Counted from the stretch's first letter, positions 16,781-27,680 are shown. The stretch is DNA of 64,000 bases from Acidobacteriota bacterium (GCA_003222675.1 QHWT01000064.1:87912-151911); one strand, 5' to 3'. The notes: generated by a model not told the origin, from the sequence alone. Numbers and translations are program-made.

Positions 16781-17068
16781 CTACACGCCCTCGACGACGA
16801 TCATTTCGGTGCGAGAGGTGGCCTGGCGCAGGGCCTTTGCCTCCGCATAGTCCGCGGACGCCCACCACGCCTTGGCGCGCTCGACGTCGGGGAACTCGAC
16901 CATCACGACGCGTTTCGGCGACCATGTGCCCTCGAGCGTTTCCGTTCGGCCGCCACGCACGACGAAGCGGCCGCCGTACTTCGCCAGGCTCGCTGGCACG
17001 AGTCTCTTGTAATCCTCGTACCGGACGGGATCCTTCACGTCTACCTGGACGATGATGTACGCGCTCAT
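16781..17068 (-). CDS. DUF1330-family protein
   Basis: A 95-residue dimeric alpha/beta-barrel-type protein. MSAYIIVQVDVKDPVRYEDY at the start and VVMVEFPDVERAKAWWASADY at mid-protein are the DUF1330 signature; the family has no established enzyme activity. The ATG at 17068 overlaps the stop of the DPP-IV-like gene (ATGA), and this start leaves only the DUF1330 domain. Confidence 0.85.
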   Translation of the reverse strand: MSAYIIVQVDVKDPVRYEDYKRLVPASLAKYGGRFVVRGGRTETLEGTWSPKRVVMVEFPDVERAKAWWASADYAEAKALRQATSRTEMIVVEGV

Positions 17069-19263
17069 CGCCGTCCTTCTTCCGTCTTCCGCCTTCCGTC
17101 CTGCGTGTCGGCATTGATGACGAGGTTCTCGATGAAGAACTCCATCATCCGCTGCTGATTGAGGCCGGAGTGTCCCTGGTCGGGCCCGACCTGCACGTCG
17201 ACGCCCTTCCCCGCCTGCTGCAGCGCCTTGATCAATTGCAGCGAGTTCGACGGGTGCACGTTGTTGTCCGCGGTGCCGTAGTACAGCAGTAGACGACCCT
17301 TCAACTTGTCGGCGTAGGTCATCGCCGCGCCGGCATCGTAGCCCGCCTTGTTTTCCTCGGGAAGCCACATGTAGCGTTCGGTGTAGATCGTGTCGTAGTT
17401 GCGCCAGTCGGTCGGCGGCGACGAAGCGGACGCCGCGGCGAACACGTCCGGATGCCGGAGGATCTGCATCGCGGCGCTGTAACCGCCGTACGACGTCCCG
17501 AAGATCCCGACGCGGTTCCGGTCGAAGTACGGACGATTCCAGAGCGCCTTCACTCCTTCCGCCATGTCGTCCATCTCGGTCTGCCCGAGCTTCAGGTAGA
17601 TGCTGTCGAGCGTGCGCTTGCCCATGCCAGGCACCGCGCGCGAGTCGAGGTTCAACACGAGAAACCCGTACTCGGTTGTCGCGCTCGGAACCGTGAAGCG
17701 CTCGTTTGCGGTGTTGCTCCCCGATGCGGGACCGCCGTAGACGCTGACCAGCACGGGGTACTTCTTCGATGGATCGAACGTCGAGGGAAAGTGAATGAGC
17801 CCGTGCAGGGTTGTCCTGCCGTCGGCCGCAGTGTAAGTGAACATCTCGAGCTTCTTCAGGCCGAGCTGATCGAACTTCGTCAGATCGCTCTTCGCAATCT
17901 CGGCGACGAGGCGGCCGTCGCTGTCCAGGAGACGCGACGAGGGAGGCACATCGTGCGCCTGCGCGACATCGACGAAGGACCGGCCGTCCGGCGACATGTT
18001 GACGGTGTGGTTCAGCGCCGGATCCGTGAGCCGCCTGTCTTCGGTGCCATCGAGGCCGACGCGGTGGAGCTGCAGCTTCAGGAAGTTGTCGCCGTCGCGC
18101 GCCGTGTAGTAGAGGACGTTCTTTGCCTCGTCCACGAGCACGACATTGTCCGCTTCGTACGTGGTGCTCGTCGTGAGCGGCGCGATCAGCCTTCCGCTGA
18201 GATCATAAAGGTAGTAGTTCTTCCAGCCGTTGCGCTGCGACTCCCAGATGAAGCGGGTACCGTCCTTCAGGAACCGGCGCTCGGGGCTGTTCTCGATCCA
18301 CCCGGTCGGCCACTCTTCATGGACAATCGCGCGGCACTTTCCCGTCTCTGGACTGCACGCGGCGAACTCGAGAACGTTCTGCCTGCGATTCGTCCGATTC
18401 AGCAGGATCTGCTTGCCGTCCTGTGACCAGGTGATCCCATACACGTAGTGGCCCACGACGTCGTTGTCGAAGGGCTTGCCGTCCCGCACATCGATCCTTG
18501 TCGACTTCTTCCTGCCGACGTCGTAGACGAACAGATCCACGACTGGATTCGGCTTGCCTGGTTTCGGGTACGCTTCGATATCGAGCGTGTCGTAGACCTC
18601 CGTCTGGTTCATCTGCAGGTAATAGTCCGGCACCTGCTTTTCGTCGAACCGGTAATACGCGAGCTTCTGGCTGTCGGGCGACCACCACATGGCCGTGGGC
18701 TGGTTCAGCTCCTCCCCGTAAACCCAGCTTGCCGTCCCGTACTTGATGCGATCCGCTTCGTTGCCATCCGTCGTGACCGCAGTCGCCGCGGCGGCATCGG
18801 GGCCGCTGAGCCACACGTTGCGATCACGATAGAGCGCCTTCAGCTTTCCGTCGGGGGAATCGGCGCTCTCGAACTGTCGACCGCGCGCCGGCTGTCCCCC
18901 GTTGCCGCGTCCTTGCCCGCCTTGTGCCTGCGCCTGGAACTGCCCCCTGCGGCCGCCGCGGCCCGACCCCTTTTCCTCCGGCGCATCGCCGATGATCGTC
19001 GATTGCCTGGACGCGATGTCGAAGCGATGACGCTTGCCGTCGAACGCGTACTCGAACGACGAGCCGTCTTCCTTCCACTCCGCCACGATCGAGCCGAGCT
19101 TTGCCGCGCCCTGCGTCTGCGCGCTCATCCGCGTGAACTGGTCGTAGCCGGGCATCATCTTCAGGCGATCCTGCGCGCCGACCGGCGCGTGCAGCGCCGC
19201 GAACGCCGCCGCGACCGACAACACCGCGCGAAGCCGCCTGCGTCTGGGACCAAAGACGGTCAT
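17065..19263 (-). CDS. S9 family prolyl peptidase, DPP-IV-like, secreted
   Basis: A 732-residue exported serine peptidase. The signal peptide ends near PVGAQ. An eight-bladed propeller (DPPIV_N) occupies residues about 60-480 and an alpha/beta hydrolase domain the rest. The catalytic triad is visible as Ser591 in GTSYGG, Asp666 in GTADNN and His698 in DQGHSG. A Gly/Gln/Arg-rich insertion is near residues 95-125. Expected activity is release of N-terminal Xaa-Pro dipeptides. The last about 13 residues (after VINAD) come from a GGAAGRC microrepeat and are probably not part of the original protein. Confidence 0.92.
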   Translation of the reverse strand: MTVFGPRRRRLRAVLSVAAAFAALHAPVGAQDRLKMMPGYDQFTRMSAQTQGAAKLGSIVAEWKEDGSSFEYAFDGKRHRFDIASRQSTIIGDAPEEKGSGRGGRRGQFQAQAQGGQGRGNGGQPARGRQFESADSPDGKLKALYRDRNVWLSGPDAAAATAVTTDGNEADRIKYGTASWVYGEELNQPTAMWWSPDSQKLAYYRFDEKQVPDYYLQMNQTEVYDTLDIEAYPKPGKPNPVVDLFVYDVGRKKSTRIDVRDGKPFDNDVVGHYVYGITWSQDGKQILLNRTNRRQNVLEFAACSPETGKCRAIVHEEWPTGWIENSPERRFLKDGTRFIWESQRNGWKNYYLYDLSGRLIAPLTTSTTYEADNVVLVDEAKNVLYYTARDGDNFLKLQLHRVGLDGTEDRRLTDPALNHTVNMSPDGRSFVDVAQAHDVPPSSRLLDSDGRLVAEIAKSDLTKFDQLGLKKLEMFTYTAADGRTTLHGLIHFPSTFDPSKKYPVLVSVYGGPASGSNTANERFTVPSATTEYGFLVLNLDSRAVPGMGKRTLDSIYLKLGQTEMDDMAEGVKALWNRPYFDRNRVGIFGTSYGGYSAAMQILRHPDVFAAASASSPPTDWRNYDTIYTERYMWLPEENKAGYDAGAAMTYADKLKGRLLLYYGTADNNVHPSNSLQLIKALQQAGKGVDVQVGPDQGHSGLNQQRMMEFFIENLVINADTQDGRRKTEEGRR

Positions 19264-19610
19264 GAAATCGATCTCCTATCCATCAGCGAAACCCTTGCAC
19301 TTTGATTCTAATGCGAGCGCACTACAGCGCACGAAGGGAGCGGAGACAACGGATCTCGAAAACGAAGCAACGAAGATAACGAAGACCAACGAACTACCTG
19401 ACGCGGAGGCGCCGAGGCGCGCAGAACCGACGAAATGATTGATGCAGTCGGGGGTGCGCCGCGGCCGGCCGGGAACAGACATTGGCCGGCCCATTGAAGA
19501 TCACGCGGCGCACACTTTGCCTCTGCGCCTAGCGTGAAACTGCATTCTCCGTTGAAGTCCATTGCCTCCGTTGCTTCGTTTCAAGGGTCCGTGTCCTCCG
19601 TACAACTCCG
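19264..19610. repeat. Intergenic inverted-repeat element (GAAGCAACGAAG family)
   Basis: This 347-bp gap contains no gene. A left arm with ACGGATCTCGAAAACGAAGCAACGAAG (about 19351-19390) faces a right arm with CCTCCGTTGCTTCGTTTCAAGGGTCCGTGTCCTCC (about 19566-19600). Inside them GTGCGCCGCG and CGCGGCGCAC form a second inverted pair. The same arms occur at 40793-41197. Confidence 0.7.
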
Positions 19611-21461
19611 TTATCTCTCCTCGACGTGGGCACGGATCTCCTGCACGAACGCGTCACCCAGCTGCTCCGCTTTACGGGCGCCGATGCCGTAGACGCCGCG
19701 CAAGGCGGACAGTGACGTCGGTTTCAACCGCGCCAGCTCGCGGAGCGTCGTATCGTGGAAGATGACGTACGGCGGCACCCCGCGATCGCGCGCGATCTGG
19801 AGGCGCACGCCACGCAGGCGCTCGAAGAGATCGCGATCGACGTCCTGCCACGATTCCGTCTCGACGCGTGAACGCGCAGGCAGTCGATCTGTTGTCGGGC
19901 GCTTCTGCCGCGCGAGCGCCAGGCCCGGCCGCGACGAGGCATCCTTCAAGAGCGCCACCCCATCTTCGGTCAGCGCGAGCACGGGATACGGCTCGTCGGT
20001 CTGGCGCAGCAGCGCTTCAGCGGTGAGCTGCTCGATATAGCCGCGCACTTCGGCGACCGGCGCCGCCCGCAGCAATCCAAACGTCGTCAGCCGGTCGTGT
20101 CCCCGCGCCGACACCTGCTCGCTTTCGCTGCCGCAGAGGACATTGGCCACGTGCGCGGCGCCGAACCGCTGCCCGACGCGCGCAACGCACGACAGAATCT
20201 TTCGCGCGACGACGATCGCGTCGCCAACCGACTCGAGTTCTCCCAGGCAGTAGTCGCAGGCGCCGCACTCCACCCTCGAGTAGTCATCGCCAAAATAGCT
20301 GACGAGATGACGATGGCGGCAACCGACGCCGGCGGCGTAGCGTTCCATGTCGCGCAGCAGCGCGCGCCGCGCATCGGTGAGCTCTCCGCTGCGTTCGAGC
20401 ATGACGCGCCATTTCAGGAAGTCGGCGCCCGAATAAATCAGCACGCACTCCGCTTCCAGCCCATCGCGTCCCGCGCGACCAGACTCCTGCTGGTAATGCT
20501 CGAGCGACTGCGGAGCACCGGCGTGGACCACGAAGCGCACGTCGGAGCGATCGATGCCCATGCCGAACGCGACCGTCGCGACGACCACGTCGGCGTCTTC
20601 ATTCAAGAACGCGTCCTGGTGCCGGTGACGATCGGCATCTTCGAGACCCGCATGATAGGGGCGGGCGCGGATGCCGCTGTCGGCGAGCCACGCTGCGAGC
20701 GCGTCGACTTCGCGCCGCGACGTGCAATAAATGATGCCGGCCTGGCCGCGGTGACGCGCGAGAACGTCCTGCAGCTGCCGCTTGAGGCTGGCGCGCGGCA
20801 GCACGCGGTAGACGAGATTCGGCCGGTCGAACGATCCCACGAGCTCCAGCGGATCGCGGAGCGCGAGCTGCGACATGATGTCGCGCCGGACGCGTGCGGT
20901 CGCGGTCGCGGTGAACGCGTGCAGGCTGACGCCCGGAAAGCGCGCGCGGAGCGCGCCGAGCTGGCGATACTCGGGGCGAAAATCATGACCCCACTGGCTG
21001 ATGCAGTGCGCTTCGTCGATCGCGACGAACGACATCGGCCTGCCCTGAGCTCCGTCGGAGGGGCCCCCGAAAAGCGACAGGAAGCTGTCGCTGCCCTCGC
21101 CAGCCAGACGCTCGGGAGAGACGTAGACCAAGGCGTAGCGTCCTTCGCGGATGCCCGCCGCCGTCGCCGTCTTCGCATCCGCCGACAGCGCGCTGTTGTA
21201 GCACGCGGCCTGGATCCCGTTCGCGACCAGCGTGTCGACCTGGTCCTTCATCAGCGAGATGAGCGGCGAGACGACCAGGCCGACGCCGCCGCCGACGAGT
21301 GCGGGTGCCTGGAAGCAGATCGACTTGCCGCCGCCCGTCGGCAGCACGACGAGCGAGTCGCGGCGCGACAGAATCGCCTCCATCGCATCGCGCTGCAGCG
21401 GACGGAACGAGGTGTAGCCCCAGTAACGAGAGAGAACGTCTTCGAGGGTGATGGTCACCAT
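19611..21461 (-). CDS. recQ: ATP-dependent DNA helicase RecQ
   Basis: A 616-residue superfamily-2 3'-5' helicase. Motif I is PTGGGKS, motif II is IDEAHCISQWGHDFRPEY, motif VI is QESGRAGRDG. A RecQ zinc-binding region (CRHRHLVSYFGD...CGACDYC) follows, then a winged helix and a C-terminal HRDC domain (LFERLRGVRLQIARDRGVPPY). Function is DNA repair and recombination. ATG 21461 is preferred because the RecQ core begins within 10 residues; the frame extends 36 codons further upstream into sequence that is not conserved-looking. Confidence 0.93.
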   Translation of the reverse strand: MVTITLEDVLSRYWGYTSFRPLQRDAMEAILSRRDSLVVLPTGGGKSICFQAPALVGGGVGLVVSPLISLMKDQVDTLVANGIQAACYNSALSADAKTATAAGIREGRYALVYVSPERLAGEGSDSFLSLFGGPSDGAQGRPMSFVAIDEAHCISQWGHDFRPEYRQLGALRARFPGVSLHAFTATATARVRRDIMSQLALRDPLELVGSFDRPNLVYRVLPRASLKRQLQDVLARHRGQAGIIYCTSRREVDALAAWLADSGIRARPYHAGLEDADRHRHQDAFLNEDADVVVATVAFGMGIDRSDVRFVVHAGAPQSLEHYQQESGRAGRDGLEAECVLIYSGADFLKWRVMLERSGELTDARRALLRDMERYAAGVGCRHRHLVSYFGDDYSRVECGACDYCLGELESVGDAIVVARKILSCVARVGQRFGAAHVANVLCGSESEQVSARGHDRLTTFGLLRAAPVAEVRGYIEQLTAEALLRQTDEPYPVLALTEDGVALLKDASSRPGLALARQKRPTTDRLPARSRVETESWQDVDRDLFERLRGVRLQIARDRGVPPYVIFHDTTLRELARLKPTSLSALRGVYGIGARKAEQLGDAFVQEIRAHVEER

Positions 21462-21550
21462 TATCGCATCCATCGCCCGATCGCCGTCACGCATCGCGAT
21501 AACCGTCTCGCTTCCGCCCTTTACGCAACCGTGCGCAACCGCTCGCCCGC

Positions 21551-21655
21551 GACGGATTGAAGGACACACGCGTCGGCATCCTGCGCCAGGCCTACGAACC
21601 GGACACGACGGACGCCGACATCGTCGATATCTTCATGGCGACCGATTCGTCGTAG
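21551..21655 (+). pseudogene. Amidase-like gene fragment
   Basis: A short frame reads DGLKDTRVGILRQAYEPD, close to the DGLKGARIGIPRASFYERV segment of the intact amidase elsewhere in this window (34712-36496). It ends at a TAG supplied by the REP-like element at 21652-21676 and has no upstream catalytic half. It is interpreted as a remnant of an amidase-signature gene; similarity is by eye only. Confidence 0.4.
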
Positions 21656-21676
21656 CGCAGCCTCTTTGGGCTGCTC
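21652..21676. repeat. GTAGCGCAGCC palindrome (REP-like family 3)
   Basis: GTAGCGCAGCC...GGGCTGCTC, the same family as the inverted pair at 27244-27304. It supplies the stop codon of the amidase fragment. Confidence 0.65.
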
Positions 21677-21709
21677 ATGGATAGGCCGGGCAGCCACTAC
21701 AATGACGGC

Positions 21710-21943
21710 GTGCGTCGATCGTTCTCTCGAATAGCCGTGCTCCCCTGCCTTGTCCTGTGCGTGTTCGATGCGGGGAAATCCGAGACCGTGTTCCTGAAGG
21801 AGCCGCTGCCGGTGCTGATCGTCTATTGGACCATCAGCGTTGGCGCCAGCGGCGACGTCCGCTTCGCCCGCGACGTCTACGGGCGGGACGCCGCCGTGAT
21901 GCGTGCGCTCGGCGCCGCGCCCGTTCCCTCGGTTATCCGGTGA
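21710..21943 (+). pseudogene. L,D-transpeptidase (YcbB-like) C-terminal remnant
   Basis: From a GTG at 21710 the frame gives a signal-like stretch (RRSFSRIAVLPCLVLCVF) and then ETVFLKEPLPVLIVYWTISV...DVYGRDAAVMRAL, which fits the last about 50 residues of YcbB-type murein L,D-transpeptidases. The catalytic SHGC region is absent. A TACAAT box (21698-21703) lies 6 nt before the GTG, so a short chimeric protein could still be made. An ATG at 21677 is an alternative start. The end overlaps pnuC (GTGA). Confidence 0.5.
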
Positions 21944-22491
21944 CGCTCGAGATCATCGCCGTCGCCTGCGGCCTGGCCAACGTGTACCTCACGGTGCGAC
22001 AGAACATCTGGTGCTGGCCGGTGGGTGTCGTGATGGTGTCGCTGTATATCTACATCTTCTTTGAAGCGAAGCTGTACTCCGACACGCTGCTCAACGTGTT
22101 CTTCCTCGTCATGCAGTTCTACGGCTGGTATCAGTGGACGCGGGGTCCCGTCGAGCACTCGCGCTCGCTTTCGGCGATCCGCCGTCTGGCGACGCGCGGA
22201 TGGACCTGGACGATCCTCGGCGTCTCTGTCGGCACCACCATCGTCGGCACGGCGATGCACCGCTACACCGATGCCGCGCTTCCCTATCCTGACGCGTTCA
22301 CGACGCTCCTGAGCGTGTTCGCGCAGTTCCTGATGACGAAGAAGTTCCTCCAGAACTGGGTTCTCTGGATCATTGCGGATGTCGTTTACATCGGGGTCTA
22401 CGCCATCAAGGATCTCTACTGGACGTGCGGCCTCTACGTGGTGTTTCTCATTCTGTGCGTGCAGGGATACCGGGAATGGAGCCGCGGATAA
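21940..22491 (+). CDS. pnuC: Nicotinamide riboside transporter PnuC
   Basis: A 183-residue protein with about seven membrane helices. The N-terminal TLEIIAVACGLANVYLTVRQNIWCWPVG and the QFYGWYQW motif are diagnostic for PnuC; a second aromatic cluster (LQNWVLWIIADVVYIGVY) lines the substrate path. It allows entry of nicotinamide riboside, trapped later by phosphorylation (no NadR in the window). The GTG start overlaps the stop of the transpeptidase remnant. Confidence 0.92.
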   Translation: MTLEIIAVACGLANVYLTVRQNIWCWPVGVVMVSLYIYIFFEAKLYSDTLLNVFFLVMQFYGWYQWTRGPVEHSRSLSAIRRLATRGWTWTILGVSVGTTIVGTAMHRYTDAALPYPDAFTTLLSVFAQFLMTKKFLQNWVLWIIADVVYIGVYAIKDLYWTCGLYVVFLILCVQGYREWSRG

Positions 22492-22542
22492 CGGCCGCGT
22501 ATGATGACGCCAACGATGAGCATCCGCACCTGGAGGTCGATG

Positions 22543-22821
22543 ATGGCTCGCATTGCTGTTCGCTACTGCGCGTATTGAATCTCCGGGTTGCACGCCGTCC
22601 GTGTGGCGGCGCGGCTTCGGCGCGAGTTGCAGTCGGAGGTCGAGATGGAGCACGGGCGCTACGGCGAGTTCAAGGTGTTCGTCGACGGCGAGATCGTCGC
22701 TGACGGGGGCGCCATGGCCGCGCTGGGCGTGCTCCCATCAGGGCGAAAGGTGGTCGAGGCTGTGCGCGCAAGGATCGCCAGCAGCCGTGGCAGGCCGCCC
22801 GACCAATCCGGCGCAAGTTGA
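22543..22821 (+). CDS. selW: Selenoprotein W-like (Rdx family) with in-frame Sec TGA
   Basis: From ATG 22543 (GGAGG at 22532-22536, 6-nt spacing) the frame reads MARIAVRYCAY, then TGA at 22576-22578, then continues openly for 80 codons with GEFKVFVDGEIV and LGVLPSGRKVVEAV. This is the complete 92-residue Rdx/SelW pattern, with the TGA exactly at the U of its CxxU redox motif (Cys9, Sec12). A hairpin starts 9 nt after the TGA (see 22587-22607). Read conventionally the gene appears truncated or absent. A nonsense mutation of an ancestral Cys codon is the alternative, given nearby gene remnants. No selA/selB is in the window. Confidence 0.7.
22587..22607 (+). promoter_or_regulatory. Candidate bacterial SECIS hairpin
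   Basis: GTTGCACG (22587-22594) can pair with CGTGTGGC (22600-22607), eight base pairs including three or so G-U pairs, closing a 5-nt loop CCGTC. The loop begins 17 nt after the TGA, within the range for bacterial SECIS elements, and contains a G followed by U. It is hand-folded, not computed. Confidence 0.5.
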
Positions 22822-22852
22822 CTTACCCTCGAGAGCTGTTCTGCGATCTGCC

Positions 22853-23275
22853 ATGACCTGGCGCTCGCGGCGCATCAACGTCAACACTGAGGACGGCGAG
22901 CTGACGCTGCTGAGGGCTCCAGCCGCCGTTGCAATCAGCGCCTTCGTCCTGGGGCTGACGGTCGGCGAGCTGGCGAAAGCGGTGGCCGGCGAACCCTTCG
23001 CGTCCGCGCAGTATTGGCTCGCCATCGCTGTCTGCGCGCCGTTCCTGCTCTCCTCGCGCTGGTTCGGATCGGGGTGGAGCGGTCTCATGCTGCGCGGCTG
23101 GATACTCGTCGCAGCCGCCGCGGGAACGTTGCGAATCATTTACTTCTGCGCGATGTCCTACTCACGCCGGCCGCTCGGGATCTGGATCGTGATCGTCCTG
23201 CTGGATACGGCCGTTGCGGGAGCGTTGTGGCTCGCCATATACGCGCTGTTCAGGAGAATCCGCACGGGGACCTAA
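22853..23275 (+). CDS. Hypothetical membrane protein
   Basis: A 140-residue protein with four predicted membrane helices (AAVAISAFVLGLTVG; YWLAIAVCAPFLL; GWILVAAAAGTL; GIWIVIVLLDTAVAG) and basic loops. No known family is recognised. It starts 31 nt after the SelW-like gene on the same strand, so it may be co-transcribed with it. The start ATG 22853 has only a weak ribosome site; the frame extends further upstream through the SelW gene but that part is not credible. Confidence 0.6.
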   Translation: MTWRSRRINVNTEDGELTLLRAPAAVAISAFVLGLTVGELAKAVAGEPFASAQYWLAIAVCAPFLLSSRWFGSGWSGLMLRGWILVAAAAGTLRIIYFCAMSYSRRPLGIWIVIVLLDTAVAGALWLAIYALFRRIRTGT

Positions 23276-23306
23276 GCACTCTCCCTGCGCCATTCCGAGC
23301 GAGGTC

Positions 23307-23456
23307 ATTCGCGCAACCGATGATGGCATCCGGAACGTTCTTGGACACGCTGTGCTTGTGGGGCACCCGATCGATGCGGTGCGCGTGGAGCTCTATGCCG
23401 ATCCAATGATCAGACCCGCGTGTGGCCCCTGTTTGTCGCCCAGTCAAACCCGCTGA
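23307..23456 (+). pseudogene. Possible alpha-glucan phosphorylase C-terminal fragment
   Basis: The frame contains VLVGHPIDAVRVELYADP, reminiscent of the DVRVELYADP segment near the end of GT35 alpha-glucan phosphorylases. Nothing else of that about 700-residue enzyme is present. It fills most of the gap between two genes pointing toward each other. The assignment rests on one short motif. Confidence 0.3.
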
Positions 23457-23489
23457 TGGCCTATCGAGCCATATGATCCGTGGCGACCA

Positions 23490-25993
<2,504 letters not shown>

Positions 25994-25997
<4 letters not shown>

Positions 25998-26350
25998 GAC
26001 TCGACCGCCTTTCCCGCTGAGGAGTTGTACCGGAACACGATGTCGTTGAGGCGCTCGATGTCGCGCTGGATGAAGTCGGCGCCCTCGTCAAGATCGGCAT
26101 TGTCGAGGCCGTCGCGGACCCCTTCGAGCACGAAGCCGGCCTGTTCGACGTCAACTTTTCCGTCGCTGTTGACGCCGCAGCATTCGCCGCTCGCCGCAAT
26201 GCGATCGAGCGTCGCGGCATACCCGGCGCAAGCGTCCGCTTCCTGCACGGTGCCAATCTCGCGCAGACCGGACGCCATCGCGCGCATCAGCGATGCCGCG
26301 CGGCGGCACGCGTGCCGCTCGTCTTCGGAGATCGTCAGCGTCAGCTCCAT
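25994..26350 (-). CDS. Hypothetical helical protein
   Basis: A 118-residue acidic, largely helical protein (LTISEDERHACRRAASLMRAMASGL; YAATLDRIAA; GVRDGLDNADLDEGADFI). Three Cys are present but no recognised metal motif. It sits between the metallophosphatase (1-nt TAATG overlap) and the propeller phosphoesterase (ATGA overlap), so it is clearly in their operon. Function is unknown. Confidence 0.75.
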
Positions 26351-27240
26351 TATTGCCCTCTCGGATTGATTGATTGCTCACCGCGATCGATCATGCGGTC
26401 GTCGACGTCGACGAATTCCCACCGATACCCCTCCGGCCACAACGTCAGCTTCAGGATCCCGAAGAGATCGAACCGCGCGTAGTCGCTGTTGGGCGTGTCC
26501 TTGCTGCGCCCCTGCAGGCGCCTTCCGCCGGTGCCCACGATGAACTGACGGATGCCGTGCGGATCCGGAATCTGATCCGGCCGCTGCGGCAGGAACCGCT
26601 CGTAATGATGTGCGTGTCCGGCAAGCGCGAGCTCGGCGCGCTCGGCATACAGCTCGTTCCAGAACCATCGCGGCTTCTTCGAATCGCGATGCGCGCCCGA
26701 GCCCCAGCGCGGCCGGTGCCAGAACGCGAGGATCGGACGGTGGCGCCGCGCCGCGAGGTCTTCGCGAAGCCACTGCAGTTGCGGCGAGTGGGCATCCTGC
26801 TCCACTTCACTATTGAGCGAAATCATGTGCCAACCGGCCTCGGGAAGCGGCACACTGTAATAACTGCGGCGTGGCGTACCGGCGCGCGCCTCGCCGAAAT
26901 ACTGGAAGTATGCCGCCGCACCCGCGGTGCGATAGTCGTGGTTCCCCGGACAGGACCACGTGCGTCCGAGGAGATCAGCCTGTCCCCACGACGGCGTGTA
27001 GTGATCTCGGTATTCGTCGGGGCGCCCGCGGTTGTACGCGTTGTCGCCGAGCGCGAGGATCATCGCGCCGGGGTTCAGGGCGATCTGCCGCCGCGCCAGA
27101 TCCGCGGTTGCCGCCGCACCGGGATTCTTCTTCGCCGGACCACACATGTCTCCCACGGCCAGGAGGACTTGTTCCGCCACTCGTTCAGAGATTAACTCGT
27201 TTGGGCCGCGAAGATGGAGTACCCTTAGAGCGCGTTTCAA
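26350..27240 (-). CDS. Calcineurin-like metallophosphoesterase
   Basis: The dinuclear-metal motifs occur in order: GDMCG, LGDNAYNRG, GNHDY, FWHRPRWGSG and GHAHHYER, as in purple-acid-phosphatase-like proteins. The 296-residue form starts at a TTG (27240) that is adjacent to a REP-like element; a GTG at 27180 gives a 276-residue protein that begins just before the first metal motif and is equally plausible. No signal peptide is seen with either start. It heads a three-gene operon with a hypothetical protein and a propeller phosphoesterase. Confidence 0.85.
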   Translation of the reverse strand: MKRALRVLHLRGPNELISERVAEQVLLAVGDMCGPAKKNPGAAATADLARRQIALNPGAMILALGDNAYNRGRPDEYRDHYTPSWGQADLLGRTWSCPGNHDYRTAGAAAYFQYFGEARAGTPRRSYYSVPLPEAGWHMISLNSEVEQDAHSPQLQWLREDLAARRHRPILAFWHRPRWGSGAHRDSKKPRWFWNELYAERAELALAGHAHHYERFLPQRPDQIPDPHGIRQFIVGTGGRRLQGRSKDTPNSDYARFDLFGILKLTLWPEGYRWEFVDVDDRMIDRGEQSINPRGQ

Positions 27241-27243
27241 TCC

Positions 27244-27304
27244 GTAGCGCAGCCCTTCAGGGCTGCTCGGCGGGCCGTCAAGCAGGCCTCAAGGCCTGCG
27301 CTAC
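27244..27304. repeat. Inverted pair of GTAGCGCAG palindromes (family 3)
   Basis: GTAGCGCAGCCC(TTCA)GGGCTGC at the left and CAGGCCTCAAGGCCTGCGCTAC at the right, each palindromic and together forming an outer inverted repeat. It lies between the divergent metallophosphatase and small basic protein genes and may carry part of their promoters. Confidence 0.8.
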
Positions 27305-27318
27305 GCGAGGGGGTACGG

Positions 27319-27543
27319 GTGGCGAAGGCAAAACCAAGTCAGCAGAAGCGTGCGCGGGAACGCGCACGACAGGAGCGGCAGAAGGAAAAGGAACAGCGCC
27401 GCCAGGAATCGAAGGCGCGCAAGGCCGCCTCTGGTCCGCGTCAAGCGGGCGACGAGGATCCTGACATCGCCGGCATCGTCCCCGGACCGCAGAAGCCGTT
27501 GTGGGAAGAGGACGAGGAAACGAAGGAGAACGAGGTCGAGTAG
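27319..27543 (+). CDS. Small highly charged protein
   Basis: A 74-residue protein. Residues 5-40 are an uninterrupted Arg/Lys/Glu/Gln helix (likely coiled), and the C-terminus has DPDIAGIVPGPQ followed by an acidic tail. The GTG start follows a GAGGGGG tract. I recall similar small basic proteins with a DPD-GI-PGPQ end from related genomes, but no function. Nucleic-acid or ribosome binding is conceivable from charge alone. Confidence 0.65.
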   Translation: MAKAKPSQQKRARERARQERQKEKEQRRQESKARKAASGPRQAGDEDPDIAGIVPGPQKPLWEEDEETKENEVE

Positions 27544-27618
27544 GGAGCCCCGACGCACTGCGCGCCGGGACCCTGGGGTTAGCAGGTTGTCGAAAGAAGC
27601 TGATGTCAACGGCGAACG

Positions 27619-27680
27619 CTCAATGCCAAATGCCAGAACTGATGAAAATCAGCATTCGGCATCTGACATTCAGCATGCAG
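27619..27680. repeat. Inverted AATGCC/GGCATT microrepeat hairpin
   Basis: CAATGCCAAATGCCAGAACTGAT and ATCAGCATTCGGCATCTGACATT pair as an imperfect hairpin around AAA. It lies between convergent genes and may work as a bidirectional terminator. Related words occur at 47099-47202 and 51860-51935. Confidence 0.65.

Noticed and set aside
20097-21560. 487-codon open frame on the plus strand
   Set aside because: Antisense to recQ, which has all helicase motifs.
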